A stretch of DNA of 64,000 nt from Clonostachys chloroleuca (lineage: Eukaryota > Ascomycota > Sordariomycetes > Hypocreales > Bionectriaceae): positions 15,066,001-15,130,000 of the forward strand of contig JBANAY010000004.1 in NCBI GenBank assembly GCA_037952775.1, in the 5' to 3' direction. Within the stretch, counting starts at the first letter, position 1, and each line of letters starts with the position of its first letter. Below are positions 54,936 to 64,000 of the stretch, piece after piece. A model generated the notes under the pieces. That model saw only the letters and a program-made list of their open reading frames with translations, did no database searches and was not told where the DNA came from. The translations under genes were made by a program, and so were the position numbers.

Positions 54936-57279
54936 CACGCGCTTATTCGCATCCTAGCACGGCTCCTTCAGCTACCATCACTTTTCACCGTCAATATCGT
55001 TAAGCAATACTGTCAAAGAGGCCAATTGCCGTCACAATTGACAAAGTGCGGGGTAGATGACCTTCCCTTTACCTCCTTCATGTAGAGCGATCTTTTAGGT
55101 AGTGATGAGAAACCGTCCGAGGCGTTGCGTCATCTAGCCTATCATACAAAATGATTAAGAAGCATCGTAAGCCTTGAAATTGGCCTATGGGATAGTGATA
55201 CGTCGCAGACGTAGCGTGCTTTGTGCTTTGACTTGGCGCATCGATCTTAGGTCCGAGTCGTCAGAGAATCTGCCTTGCTGGATGGTCAGAAAGAAGCGAC
55301 CAAAAAGTGCGGTTTCACATGGCAATCGGGCTTGTTATTGGCCTGATGAGGCAAATTTGGTTTCACCTTGTTGCTCCTGGGGCTGCGAAAGTTCCCTTGA
55401 CTGCTTCGCATCAGCTCTGATATTTGATGCAATGGAACAGTACATCTCTCCGGTATGCCATCTCAACTCGCAATAGCTGCTAATTTAATTGCACTGTTGC
55501 CAAGATAAGCCGAGCATTAGTCCCTCCGACGGCCGCTGAGGTTGCAGTGTATTGATGGGGGCTAGAGGGAGGAACAATATGATCTAATATCTCGTGATGT
55601 TGTTGCTACAGGCTCCTTTGCTAAGCCTGATTTGTCGACAACCTGCACCTTGACCCTATTTTTTCAAACGGGCGTTTTACCCTTGCTTATCAGCTTGTAG
55701 ATAATAGGTCTTTTCTCGCGAGGTACAGCGGTATGGAGCATTCATGATTGGCAACTAGCGTTGTTGTGATGAGGGAATTTATTTAAGAGCCAACACCGTC
55801 TTCAAGTCTCACACCACTCCATGTCGGTGGTCATGAGGCCTGGGTGAAGTAGGATTTAATGTGGTAAAAACCTCGCCTCCAAAAAGAAAAAAAAACAAGG
55901 AAATGGAAAGTGAAAACCAAGTACTTCATCCACCTCCAGATTTATCTATACAATGTCACTCTAGGCCTTGAGAGCCACCTTTATCTATCCATAAAGATTG
56001 TTTCTATTCGTTTCTATCTCATCGTATCAACTAGTACACGTACGCCAGAGAAGACCATGGCTTCTAACGACCCAATCCCGAATGTGATGTGTACGGAGGG
56101 CTGCTTGCCAGTCAACCCTCCCCCTAAACCACCACCTAAAGCGGCAGAACCTAGTTTGCAAGATGAGTATGACGCCAAGCTGGCCGCTGTCACTTGCGGG
56201 TGCAGTTTTGGATACTAGCGCAAGGATAGGAGCTGGGTATCAGAAGCCGATGTGCGCGCCGGGCTTTTCCCAACGAGAGACGGCACTTTTCTCCAGAAGG
56301 ATGGAGCAGACGCATCACCAGAGCCTCAGCCTAAGACCATGGAGCCATAGGCGGAGCGAACAATGTATGTTGACTTTTAACTCCAACCACAGCTTTTGCA
56401 CCGCTAACATGACTAGATATTGGGTCGACGAGATGTTGTTCTGGCAGGACTCTGGGAAGAAGTGAGTAAAGTATGGTGGCCATTTAAAGTCTTTGTATTT
56501 TATGAAGCTGGCCGTTAACAGTCAAACCTGAATTGGACCCCCGGCCCTGCCATGTACCTCAAATGACAAGACAATATGATTCTCATGGCGCAATAACATA
56601 ACTCGTACCCAGCTATCCATCTATCCATTTACTAACCTATTTTAACCTTTCAACCCAGATGATATCCTAGTTCAGAAAAACTCGAGAAAGTACTCTTCTG
56701 GCATTGCCCGTGACGAACCACCATCACGACGTTGCATAGGCTTCGCTCACCAAGGTAGAGGTAGTTTTAGGGCAAACCTGTCACCGCCCACGGAGTCATG
56801 TGGCCTCACTTGGGGTATATTTGCCACAAACCCCCACCTCGAACCGCTCTCCATTTCATACCATAAGTCGCGTTTGAAAGTACACTAAGTTGTAGTTCCA
56901 ACGCATCGGAAGGTAATCCCTTTTACTAGCATAAATTAAACACTTATTAAGCCTCCAACGGATATGAATAATGTCGTATCCGAACACCCCTGCACATGAA
57001 AAGTCTGTTGCCAGATAAGCTTGCATCGTGGAAGTAGGGCAGGAAGAGCTGGTTATTTTTCAAGCAAAGTCTCTTGCTGTTCGATGTTAGAGGATGCTGG
57101 CTAGGAGCCAAGAAATACGGGCTTTGGAAACATCCCCGGTTGAAACTTGAATCAGCTTATTAATATTGCATGTTTTGAGACCCATGTGAACATTCATAAA
57201 ATAGATTTCAAGCCTGGATAGAGAGCCCTGAGAGACCAACCTGACGGCGGTTTATCTAGGCATTGGCCTTTTCCCAGTC
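54936..57279. other. Gene-poor spacer
   Basis: 2.3 kb with no strong gene. A 53-codon frame at 56057-56218 continues in frame past a TAG to 56350 and is listed separately. Other frames (55174-55476, 56163-56465) have no domain. Confidence 0.5.
56057..56350 (+). other. Small Pro-rich ORF interrupted by one in-frame TAG
   Basis: From ATG 56057 the frame encodes a short protein with PPPKPPPKAAEPS and closely spaced cysteines (TCGCSFGY). It stops at TAG 56216-56218. The same frame then stays open for 43 more codons (RKDRSWVSEADVRAGLFP..., then SPEPQPKTMEP) to the next TAG at 56348-56350. Either a broken small gene, a readthrough case or chance. No plausible intron removes the stop. Confidence 0.3.
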
Positions 57280-58362
57280 TTATGGCTGCCCGGCTCCTTT
57301 AAAAATCATATCGATAACATCATCCGTGCCATTTCTCGCTACCTTCAGAGAATCTGCCGCGATGACACACTCCATATTCTCAACAAGGGTGTCTTCTAGA
57401 CTTCTGAACCCGTCCCGTCCCATCTGCCGCAACACATCGACTGCGCGACCATTGTCCACCTCACCGATATCCAGGGTTTTCTCCTCGCCCGGGACAACCA
57501 TGTTTTTGCGCTCCGGGAACCGTCGACGGAGGATCCTAATGATCTCATTCCAGGAGAATGTCCCCGCCATAGCCATGAGCCGCTCGTTCTGCACATCCTC
57601 CAGGGTCAAGGCACCTAAATGCAGCAGAGCTGTGTCTTGCACGTTGACATACAGCTGATGAGGGATCAAGGCGGGTCCAAAGGGTATACCCTTGTCTAGT
57701 GCATTGACGAAGCAGCCGCTGCCTTTGAAGCCGAGATACTCGATAGCTTCGACTTTACCAAAGTTGACATTGGGAAGGACGCTGTTGAAAATGAAGTGCG
57801 GCTTGTTCTTGCGGACGAATTCCCACGCGCCACGTTCCGCCAGGCACTTTGCTGCACCATAGACCAACATACCACGGACTTGAGGTGGATGCGCATCTGC
57901 TGGTTTCTTGAGCTCCTCAATGGCTTCGTCATTCCACGTATCTTTGGTGATTCTGTAAGGGGTTCCAGGGATTTCGTTGATGCACGCCGCCCTTGCAGAG
58001 GTCAAAACGACGCGTTTCACACTTGGCTCCTTGGATGCTGCCTCGAGCAGCTGGTTCACACTTTGAATGGCAGCATCAACAATGGTCGGATCAGGCTGGA
58101 GGGTCACATTGGCGCCCATGTGTATGATGCCATCCACGCCCTTGACGGCCTCGTTGAAGGCACCGGCGGCGGCGAAGTCGGGCACCTCGGCAAGGGTGAA
58201 GTTGGGGCCATAGTATGATGGCATCCAGCTGAAGTTGGAGATGGAACGGACGGTGCCTCGGACCTTGTAGCCACGGTCAATCAACACTTTGGCGGTTACG
58301 CTGGCAATGTAGCCGTTGGCGCCGGTGAGGAGAATGAGTCCATTGGGAGGCACAACAGGCAT
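57280..58362 (-). CDS. NAD(P)-dependent extended-SDR reductase, aldehyde/dihydroflavonol-reductase-like (360 aa)
   Basis: Single-exon protein of the DFR/cinnamoyl-CoA-reductase type, found in fungi as NADPH-dependent aldehyde or ketone reductases. The cofactor motif LLTGANGYIAS lies at about residues 11-21 and RGTVRS at 35-40. The region GIIHMGANVTLQPDP is typical (DGxxHxAxP-like, here MGANV). Catalytic Ser is in RVVLTSARAAC and YxxxK is YGAAK near residue 168. The PNVNFGK region shapes the substrate pocket. Length and frame are normal. No signal peptide. It stands alone between a gene-poor spacer and the decayed HET gene. Confidence 0.92.
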   Translation of the reverse strand: MPVVPPNGLILLTGANGYIASVTAKVLIDRGYKVRGTVRSISNFSWMPSYYGPNFTLAEVPDFAAAGAFNEAVKGVDGIIHMGANVTLQPDPTIVDAAIQSVNQLLEAASKEPSVKRVVLTSARAACINEIPGTPYRITKDTWNDEAIEELKKPADAHPPQVRGMLVYGAAKCLAERGAWEFVRKNKPHFIFNSVLPNVNFGKVEAIEYLGFKGSGCFVNALDKGIPFGPALIPHQLYVNVQDTALLHLGALTLEDVQNERLMAMAGTFSWNEIIRILRRRFPERKNMVVPGEEKTLDIGEVDNGRAVDVLRQMGRDGFRSLEDTLVENMECVIAADSLKVARNGTDDVIDMIFKGAGQP

Positions 58363-58924
58363 TTTGATTGATTTAACGGTTCAGGTGGAGATGAAGGTAA
58401 TCTGGTAATTGACTTTCAAGTCAGAAAGAGTGGGAGAGCTGGGAATTTATACTTCTCAACATGTCCTGGAACTATTTTTAGGTAGGACTGTAGGATACTT
58501 GCTCTACAACATATTCAAACATTAGTGGTACGTGAATCCGGCATCATCTTGGGCCAGATTCATAAGCCTGTGTCAGAGAAAGTATCGGTCAAGCTATCTC
58601 GGGTTAGTTGACTGGAGTTGTATCATGCTATTGCACTGGATGCTGACGGATACATGGGTCGCCCCAGATTAAAAAGAAGTGAGCATCAGCACACTAAACC
58701 AAAAAGGTCAGATTAACCGTTGTGCAGATTGATCGGCTAGCCCCGAAGCCTCGGTCTTCTAAATGTAACTTCCTGAGGTCTCGCTGGCTTCAGGGAGATG
58801 AAATCTTCCTCCTGATTAGGAGCAACAGCGTTCTTTTCCCCGAAAGACATCATCGATAACGAAATGGGAACAATATTATTAATCCTCCGAGCTGAATATC
58901 CTCCCCTGGTAAGTGTTACAAGCG
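58363..58924. promoter_or_regulatory. Upstream region of the reductase
   Basis: 562-bp spacer containing the reductase promoter and the 3' flank of the HET pseudogene. No gene or named motif. Confidence 0.4.
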
Positions 58925-60720
58925 TTATCCAATGCGAATACGCTTGAGCTTCTTTTTCTTTACCAAGCCCAAAATCTCCCCTTGAGGATTATCTTGAGAT
59001 AACCCTGCGGTGCAAGTGTAGCCCACAAGTTTCAAAAACTTTCGACCGATCTCATCGTGAAATCCGTCTCGCTTCCGGATTAATGCAGGCATAGGAAGCC
59101 ACGGCGACACCATCAAATGATCGCCGTCTTGCATTTCATTGAAACATATGCCAAAGAGGCCCGATGAGGCCATGAAAACTTTCTTGTTTGTTAGAGAGGG
59201 AGCTTCATTTCTGTATAATGGGAAAGTGCCGAATACACTCTACACATCCTCGTGCTGTACGTCGGCAGTTGGGTCTTGTTCATAAAGTTCATTGGATAGT
59301 TCGTATGGATCAAAGTTAGAACCAACGAAATCGTGGCCCAAAAAAGAATAATTCAACTGTTTATGGATGTCTGATACCTCGACAGTCAGACTTTTGTAGT
59401 CTCGCAAAACCTTTGATGAAGCGGTCAGATCTACAGCCACACCAAGCGTAGCTTTGAAGATTGTGGCCCAGCTTCCCGTTACATCGCTATGGAAGTGAAA
59501 GAGAGGTTTACAACTTCCAATATATCTGGCGCTAAAGGACAACATCTTGCCATCAATTGATGGAAGCACTCCGGTTTCTTGGGCACGGGCGTAACCCCAG
59601 AGGTAAAACCCAGCTGGCTGATGACGAGTAAGATCAGGAAGCCAAGAAGGATAACTATCACTATCATCCAGCCTCGTGTTCCGAAGTGGCCAGCTAAGGG
59701 CGAAAAACTCCAAATGCTGGGATGATGTTCAAGTAGACAGCATCGTATCTATCAATACCTGCTCTGGAGGTTTTCTGTAATCAGCCGGATAAGCTGCTTC
59801 TAATCCAGGAGCAAGGGAGCATAAAGCAAAGACTCTGTCGCGAGGGTTGAAGCACTTCTGGTGACTAGTGCTCTGCAATGAAGCAGGGAGGACAAGGCCC
59901 GGGTTTTGGAAACCATAACGAGCGGCCACGAGGCGCGCTGAGTGGGTTGTAGGGTCATAAGTGTTCGAAAATTCGTGAAGCTCTTCTTCCAGCTTGTTAC
60001 GCAACTCGGTGTTAAAAATTACTTGTACATTCCGGCTCCTGAAACAATACGTCGTTATATCAGACGTCTCGAATGCTGACCAATTTCTTTCGACGTTCTG
60101 AAGCGAAATGATTTCTGGCCGATGACAAAGATCGGTGGCTTTTCAGCCAGTGCAAGCCTTTGGAATGTCCACATGCGCTGGAAGTATTCGGTCCATCAGA
60201 ATGCGTGATCTGTTTTCAAAAGTCGAAAGTTGAATAACTGGTACTTCATGTGTCTCTTCGGTGTGAGCCATGATAATCCGTGCTTAATAGCCCGTATAAG
60301 CGAAAAGCACTTCGGAGTGTGGGAATTATAAACTTTTGCCCCCTCAGCAAAGAATTCAAGCTCTGACGTTCCATCAATTCCCGGGCATCCGATGACCTCG
60401 GCTGCTTCAGCATGGATCCGGCCCATCAGCGGAATTTGGCCGTTTTTCTCCAGGATGTCAGCTTGATTGATGCAAATAGCGTCGGCCCAAATGACTCGGG
60501 GGGTGAGTGTTGATCTGAGTGATCTCAGGGCAGAGTTCAGATTTCTGGCGACTGCATGGGGGGTCCCCATCCACAGTAATATTAACTACGAGGGAGGCAT
60601 CCTTAGATCGCCGACTCTTTGTTAACAAAATTGGTCAGGCAGTGCGGATGGACTATAGGTCGGAGAATATATGCGGCAAGCCAGGTCATGTGGAATGCTA
60701 TGGCCTCCCTCATATGGATT
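58925..60720 (-). pseudogene. Decayed HET-domain gene
   Basis: Pieces of a HET protein occur in order but in different frames. From 60720: EAIAFHMTW (a corrupted YEALSYVWG), then VVNITVDGDPP before a frame change at the C run near 60566-60571. The next frame gives VARNLNSALRSLR and VIWADAICINQADILEKNGQ. A stop at 60196 is followed by EYFQRMWTFQRLALAEKPPIF in pieces (YFQRMWTFQRLALAEKPP) with the next stop. ARYGFQNPG and CFNPRDRVFALCSLAPG come from 59729-60004. The C-terminal HET tail GLFGICFNEMQDGDHLMV is at 58925-59173 in yet another frame. Several frameshifts and stops make a functional product impossible. The intact HET gene at 22385-24520 is a different family member. Confidence 0.8.
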
Positions 60721-60836
60721 GGAAATTAACTTGACGACAGCGTACTTTCGGTAAGTTTGAGAGGTCATTGCCCCAGTGATGCAACTGGTTATTGCAATGC
60801 GGAAAGCTCTAAGAGAGACTGACTAGTCCAAGCCTG

Positions 60837-60905
60837 GCGAACTTAGCTAGTCTTGGAGTGTAGGCCTGCTTAAAAGGGTCGCTGGTTTAAATCCAGCCTG
60901 GTGCA
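60837..60905 (+). ncRNA. tRNA-like relic with A and B box (possible tRNA pseudogene or SINE head)
   Basis: TAGCTAGTCTTGG at 60844-60856 resembles a pol III A box. GGTTTAAATCC at 60884-60894 resembles the B box GGTTCGAATCC with CG replaced by TA, and sits in a perfect 5-bp T arm (GCTGG 60881-60885 with CCAGC 60893-60897, seven-base loop). The acceptor stem pairs only partly and the anticodon arm is poor, so it is not a functional tRNA. Confidence 0.45.
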
Positions 60906-62263
60906 ACCCTTGGGTGGTTTTAAGGGAACCCTTTAGCTAGTTGGGCTATTTTAAGGTTTAATCTACCTATTAAGACCTAGCGTAGCTGAGGATTATATAT
61001 ATATACTGTGTATATACCGGTTTACTATATAGAGCTCTGGTCCTTCTAGATATTTAAAGTTCTAGACTCAGTAAAGGTTTTAGTCCCGGCCTGCTGGGTA
61101 TTAAGAAACAGGTAAGGTTTTTTTTCCGAGCAAATACTGTATTATCATAAGTACTATATATCTAGATACCCTATTAGTAAGATAGAAAATTGACTTGTTA
61201 TTATTATTGAGAGGCCATTGAGGACTAGAAATACTGCTACACATCATAACCTTGTTTTCAAAGCACTGGCGCTTCAAAATATCTGAGAAAAGCTCCTTTG
61301 TCTATCATACGACTTGTGGAAAGGCCAACTCCTTAGAGCCCCTCATGACACGAAGGGCTTTGTTTCACCTGAAAAACGTTGGTGTGCCACATTGTAGACA
61401 TGAGAGATGGAGAGGATAATGTTTACTCTATGAAAAGGAGTATCAGGCAGTCGACTTGGTTACAACAGTCAACGGAGTTATATTGGGACACCCATCTGGA
61501 ACTATATCTTTTTTGGAGTTTTAATCTAGAATGTTTAAGGTTTTGCGAAATATAACTTAATCTTAACGTGCTAGCTAATTGATTTCAATTCCCGCTTTGA
61601 TTGCCCAATATTCAGGGACTATGATTTTTTCATTGGGACAATCATAACTTAGTCTGTCTGTAGTTCAGAATCCATTGATGCATTTTTTCCAGCAGCTGGG
61701 TACTGTTTAACCTGCATGGCTCTCTCACTTAACTATTGACTGATTTAATAACATTCTTTCAGTGAGTTCCGTCTTATCCAAAGATATACCTACTATAAAG
61801 ATGGTAAAAGAGTCGTGATAGAGGTAAGCATTTCTTGCTAGAGAGGTCTTATCGGGACGAAACAGACGCTTGGACAAATGCTACTAAGTCGATATATAGA
61901 AGTCCGGGAGAACAATAACCGAGAGATAGTTACATACCAGGTTACGTAAATCTATATGCTCGGGGTTCTAAAACGGTCTTACTGCTGAACTAACTATCCG
62001 GATAAAGACCCTTATTGCAGTTTAAAATCACTTCGCTCGCGCTGCGCCCGCAAGATCCCCCACAGCTCATTCCCCAACGAAGACTCTGGGAGAGGGAGGC
62101 CGTACGCCAATGTTGTCAGGCTGGGAACGGAGAAAAAGACATTCCTGCTCAGGTGACTTAATGAGGGATAAATAGAGGCTCAGTACCTCATGGTAGCACA
62201 GTTCCATGACCCAAATTGCATGGTATTTTGCCAGTTTACGACTGGAATCACGCCATATACCTT

Positions 62264-62271
62264 CTCCGCGG
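62264..62271. promoter_or_regulatory. NirA-type site 1
   Basis: CTCCGCGG, a perfect match to the Aspergillus NirA consensus CTCCGHGG and palindromic here. It lies 563 bp upstream of the nitrite reductase ATG. Established knowledge: NirA activates nitrate-assimilation genes. Its use here is inferred. Confidence 0.65.
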
Positions 62272-62452
62272 AATCACACAAACGTGGCGTGGCCGATCTC
62301 CCGGTCTCTGTGTGACCAAAAATGTCGATCTAATTGACAATTCCACGTCTCTGATTTGCTGGATTCGACCTTTTTGCGGCGGGCCCCCTTTACCGGGGGT
62401 CAGGAGATATTTGCGCTAGAATTCGCGATCTTTGCATTTCCGTGAATGGTTT

Positions 62453-62460
62453 CTCCGCGG
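62453..62460. promoter_or_regulatory. NirA-type site 2
   Basis: A second CTCCGCGG, 374 bp upstream of the ATG. Two identical perfect sites before a nitrite reductase gene are unlikely to be accidental. Confidence 0.7.
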
Positions 62461-62560
62461 ACCGTTGAGTGTTCTCCACTAACCGCGGCCTCGAGATTGA
62501 ACCACGGGCGTTCACTCGCCCTCATTAGTTTTAGCCTGGCATGTGGGAAAAAGGTGGTAG

Positions 62561-62567
62561 AGATAAG
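62561..62567 (+). promoter_or_regulatory. GATA (AreA/Nit-2-type) motif
   Basis: AGATAAG fits HGATAR, bound by the general nitrogen regulator. Another AGATAA lies at 62629-62634. Both fall between the NirA-type sites and the start codon. Confidence 0.55.
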
Positions 62568-62752
62568 GGTTCCATTAGGCCGGCCGAGATTATGTTCCTC
62601 AAAAAAATACAACATTGGGAAAAATGAAAGATAACGGGATATTGGTGGTGAATGCAGTGTAGCAGTCATAAGAGTCGGTGTATTCCGGCCGTCCCATTCC
62701 TCGCAGCAAAGGAGGCAAGGTGGCCCGAAATAATATCCATTTATTTACATGT

Positions 62753-62759
62753 TATATAA
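62753..62759 (+). promoter_or_regulatory. TATA-like box
   Basis: TATATAA, 75 bp before the ATG at 62834, at a plausible distance for the core promoter of the nitrite reductase gene. Confidence 0.5.
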
Positions 62760-62833
62760 GACCCAGTCTCCCGTTCCATTCCGAGTATCAAACTATCTAG
62801 TCAAATCGATATCGTGTCATTTCCCTAGAGCTT

Positions 62834-64000
62834 ATGCCCAAAACCACCCCTAACGATATGGAGGCTCCGTCAAGGAAACGTGTTGCTGTTGTTGGCCATG
62901 GTATGGTTGCCAGCGCTTTCATCGACAAGCTCCTCAATTACGATACCCAGAGTGGCCGGGACGAGTGGGAGATTACTGTCTTTGGCGAAGAGCCTTACAT
63001 TGCCTACAACCGTGTTGGCCTGACACAATATTTCGCCACTCGGTCCATCGAAGATCTCTACCTCAATCCTCTTGACTGGTACTCGTCATTTCCAGAAGGC
63101 AAATTAAAGCACATCATCTCAGATCCTGTCACATCTATCGATGCTAGTAGGAAGACTCTTAAGACATCCAAGGGCATTGAATTTGTCTACGATGAGTGTG
63201 TTCTTGCCACAGGCTCGAGTGCTGCATTGCCGCCGTTCCTCTCACGCGATCGGTTCAATGAGACTCGGGGTTCCTTCATGTACAGGACCATCAAGGATCT
63301 AGACGACATAATTGAGTACGCCACGGACGCACCCAAGACCCTTGGTCGCACAATTAGGAAAGCAGCCGTCATCGGTGGCGGTCTCCTCGGCCTTGAAGCT
63401 GCCAAAGCGCTCCTTGATCTGGGAGAAGTCGGCCAAGTCATTCTGATTGAAGGTGATGGCTGGCTCCTTAGCCGTCAACTTGACCAGGAAGGCGGGAACC
63501 TAGTCTTACAGAAAGTAAAGTCTCTCGGTGTTGAAGTGTATCTTGGAGCGCGCGTGCAGAGCCTCCTCTGGGACAGCGAAGAGAGGATCAATGGCCTTGT
63601 TCTCCAAGGGAAGGGCGGTGAGCCTGACCAGCAGCTCGAGATTGATATGCTCGTCTTCGCTGTTGGCGTCAGGCCTCGTGATGAGCTGTCAAAAACTACA
63701 GGCCTTGCCGTCACCCAACGTCCAGGAGGCTTCATCGTCGATACACAACTGCGCACCAACCTGCCCAATATCTATGCTATTGGCGAGTGCGCCAACTACC
63801 TCGGCCAGGCGTACGGTCTGATCGCGCCTGGTGTTGAGATGGCTGACATCCTCGCCTTCAACTTCACCGAGGGCCCGCATCACAACCTCCGGCACTTGCA
63901 GGTGCCTGACCTCAGCACCAAACTCAAGCTAATGGGCGTCGATGTCGCTTCTTTCGGCGACTACTTTGCTGATAGAGGCATGATCAGCAAGCCAATTCCA
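62834..64000 (+). CDS. niiA: Assimilatory nitrite reductase [NAD(P)H], 5' part (runs off the window)
   Basis: Reduces nitrite to ammonium in nitrate assimilation (cytosolic, FAD/sirohaem/4Fe-4S enzyme). Only the N-terminal 389 codons are present, open to the last base with no intron. They form the pyridine-nucleotide/FAD domain: RVAVVGHGMVASAFIDKL near residues 16-33, GEEPYIAYNRVGLTQYF, DLYLNPLDWY, ECVLATGSSAALPPF, the second dinucleotide motif AAVIGGGLLGLEAAKALLDL, and LPNIYAIGECANY. These match the NirB/niiA family closely. The ferredoxin-like and sirohaem domains lie beyond the window. The symbol niiA follows the Aspergillus naming; nii3 or nit-6 are equivalents elsewhere. Regulation by nitrate (NirA) and nitrogen state (GATA factor) is supported by upstream motifs. 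The divergent nitrate-transporter or nitrate-reductase gene found in some fungi is not seen on the left. Confidence 0.93.
   Translation, partial: MPKTTPNDMEAPSRKRVAVVGHGMVASAFIDKLLNYDTQSGRDEWEITVFGEEPYIAYNRVGLTQYFATRSIEDLYLNPLDWYSSFPEGKLKHIISDPVTSIDASRKTLKTSKGIEFVYDECVLATGSSAALPPFLSRDRFNETRGSFMYRTIKDLDDIIEYATDAPKTLGRTIRKAAVIGGGLLGLEAAKALLDLGEVGQVILIEGDGWLLSRQLDQEGGNLVLQKVKSLGVEVYLGARVQSLLWDSEERINGLVLQGKGGEPDQQLEIDMLVFAVGVRPRDELSKTTGLAVTQRPGGFIVDTQLRTNLPNIYAIGECANYLGQAYGLIAPGVEMADILAFNFTEGPHHNLRHLQVPDLSTKLKLMGVDVASFGDYFADRGMISKPIP

Larger units (their letters stand above)
60721..62833. other. AT-rich spacer and promoter of nitrite reductase
   Basis: Beyond the tRNA-like relic, 60950-62000 is AT-rich (with a TATATATATATA stretch near 60999) and has no gene. 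From about 62200 the sequence becomes GC-richer and carries the regulatory motifs of the nitrite reductase gene, listed separately. Frames at 62216-62669 are not genes. Confidence 0.6.

Noticed and set aside
1..64000. CRISPR arrays, operons, riboswitches
   Set aside because: The window is fungal nuclear DNA; no regularly spaced direct repeats and no bacterial-type signals were seen.

Overview
The window reads as a euchromatic but accessory piece of a filamentous ascomycete (Pezizomycotina) genome. The evidence is short GT-AG introns (mostly 47-110 nt) with CTAAC-like branch sites, many Zn2Cys6 transcription factors, HET-domain proteins, PTH11/rhodopsin-type membrane proteins, P450s, and AT-rich gene-poor spacers with decayed repeats. 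I rebuilt gene models by hand from splice signals and reading-frame continuity; the summed exon lengths close in frame for every gene called intact.

Layout. 0.7-1.5 kb: a conserved-looking protein of unknown function. 2.3-7.9 kb: a possible small catabolic set with a D-2-hydroxyacid dehydrogenase, a FAD-dependent DAO-type oxidoreductase and a divergently transcribed Dal5-type MFS permease. 9.6-11.5 kb: a small membrane protein and a secreted M43 metalloprotease. 11.5-14 kb: a gene-free, repeat-bearing spacer. 14-22 kb: a secreted agmatine-deiminase-like protein, a Zn2Cys6 regulator, a short-chain dehydrogenase and a second Zn2Cys6 regulator. 22.4-25.6 kb: a HET protein and a small multi-pass membrane protein.

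26-45.4 kb resembles the tailoring half of a secondary-metabolite cluster: an SDR, a broken enoyl-reductase-like MDR gene, three P450s (the first with a one-base frameshift), a rhodopsin-like membrane protein and a COMT-type O-methyltransferase. I see no polyketide synthase, NRPS, terpene synthase or prenyltransferase in it. 46.4-48.8 kb holds two multi-pass membrane proteins flanking a candidate 119-bp TA-flanked MITE. 50.1-52.1 kb is a six-exon Zn2Cys6 regulator. 53.3-54.9 kb is a TAP-type alpha/beta-hydrolase pseudogene that has lost its nucleophile region.

57.3-58.4 kb is an intact NAD(P)-dependent extended-SDR reductase. 58.9-60.7 kb is a decayed HET gene, followed by a tRNA-like relic and an AT-rich spacer. 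At the right edge, from 62.8 kb, the 5' part of an assimilatory nitrite reductase gene runs off the window. Its promoter carries two perfect NirA-type palindromes and GATA motifs.

The number of broken genes (MDR, TAP hydrolase, HET, perhaps one P450) among intact paralogous families suggests an accessory region undergoing gene loss. Assignments rest on motifs and recalled family knowledge only; no database search was possible.
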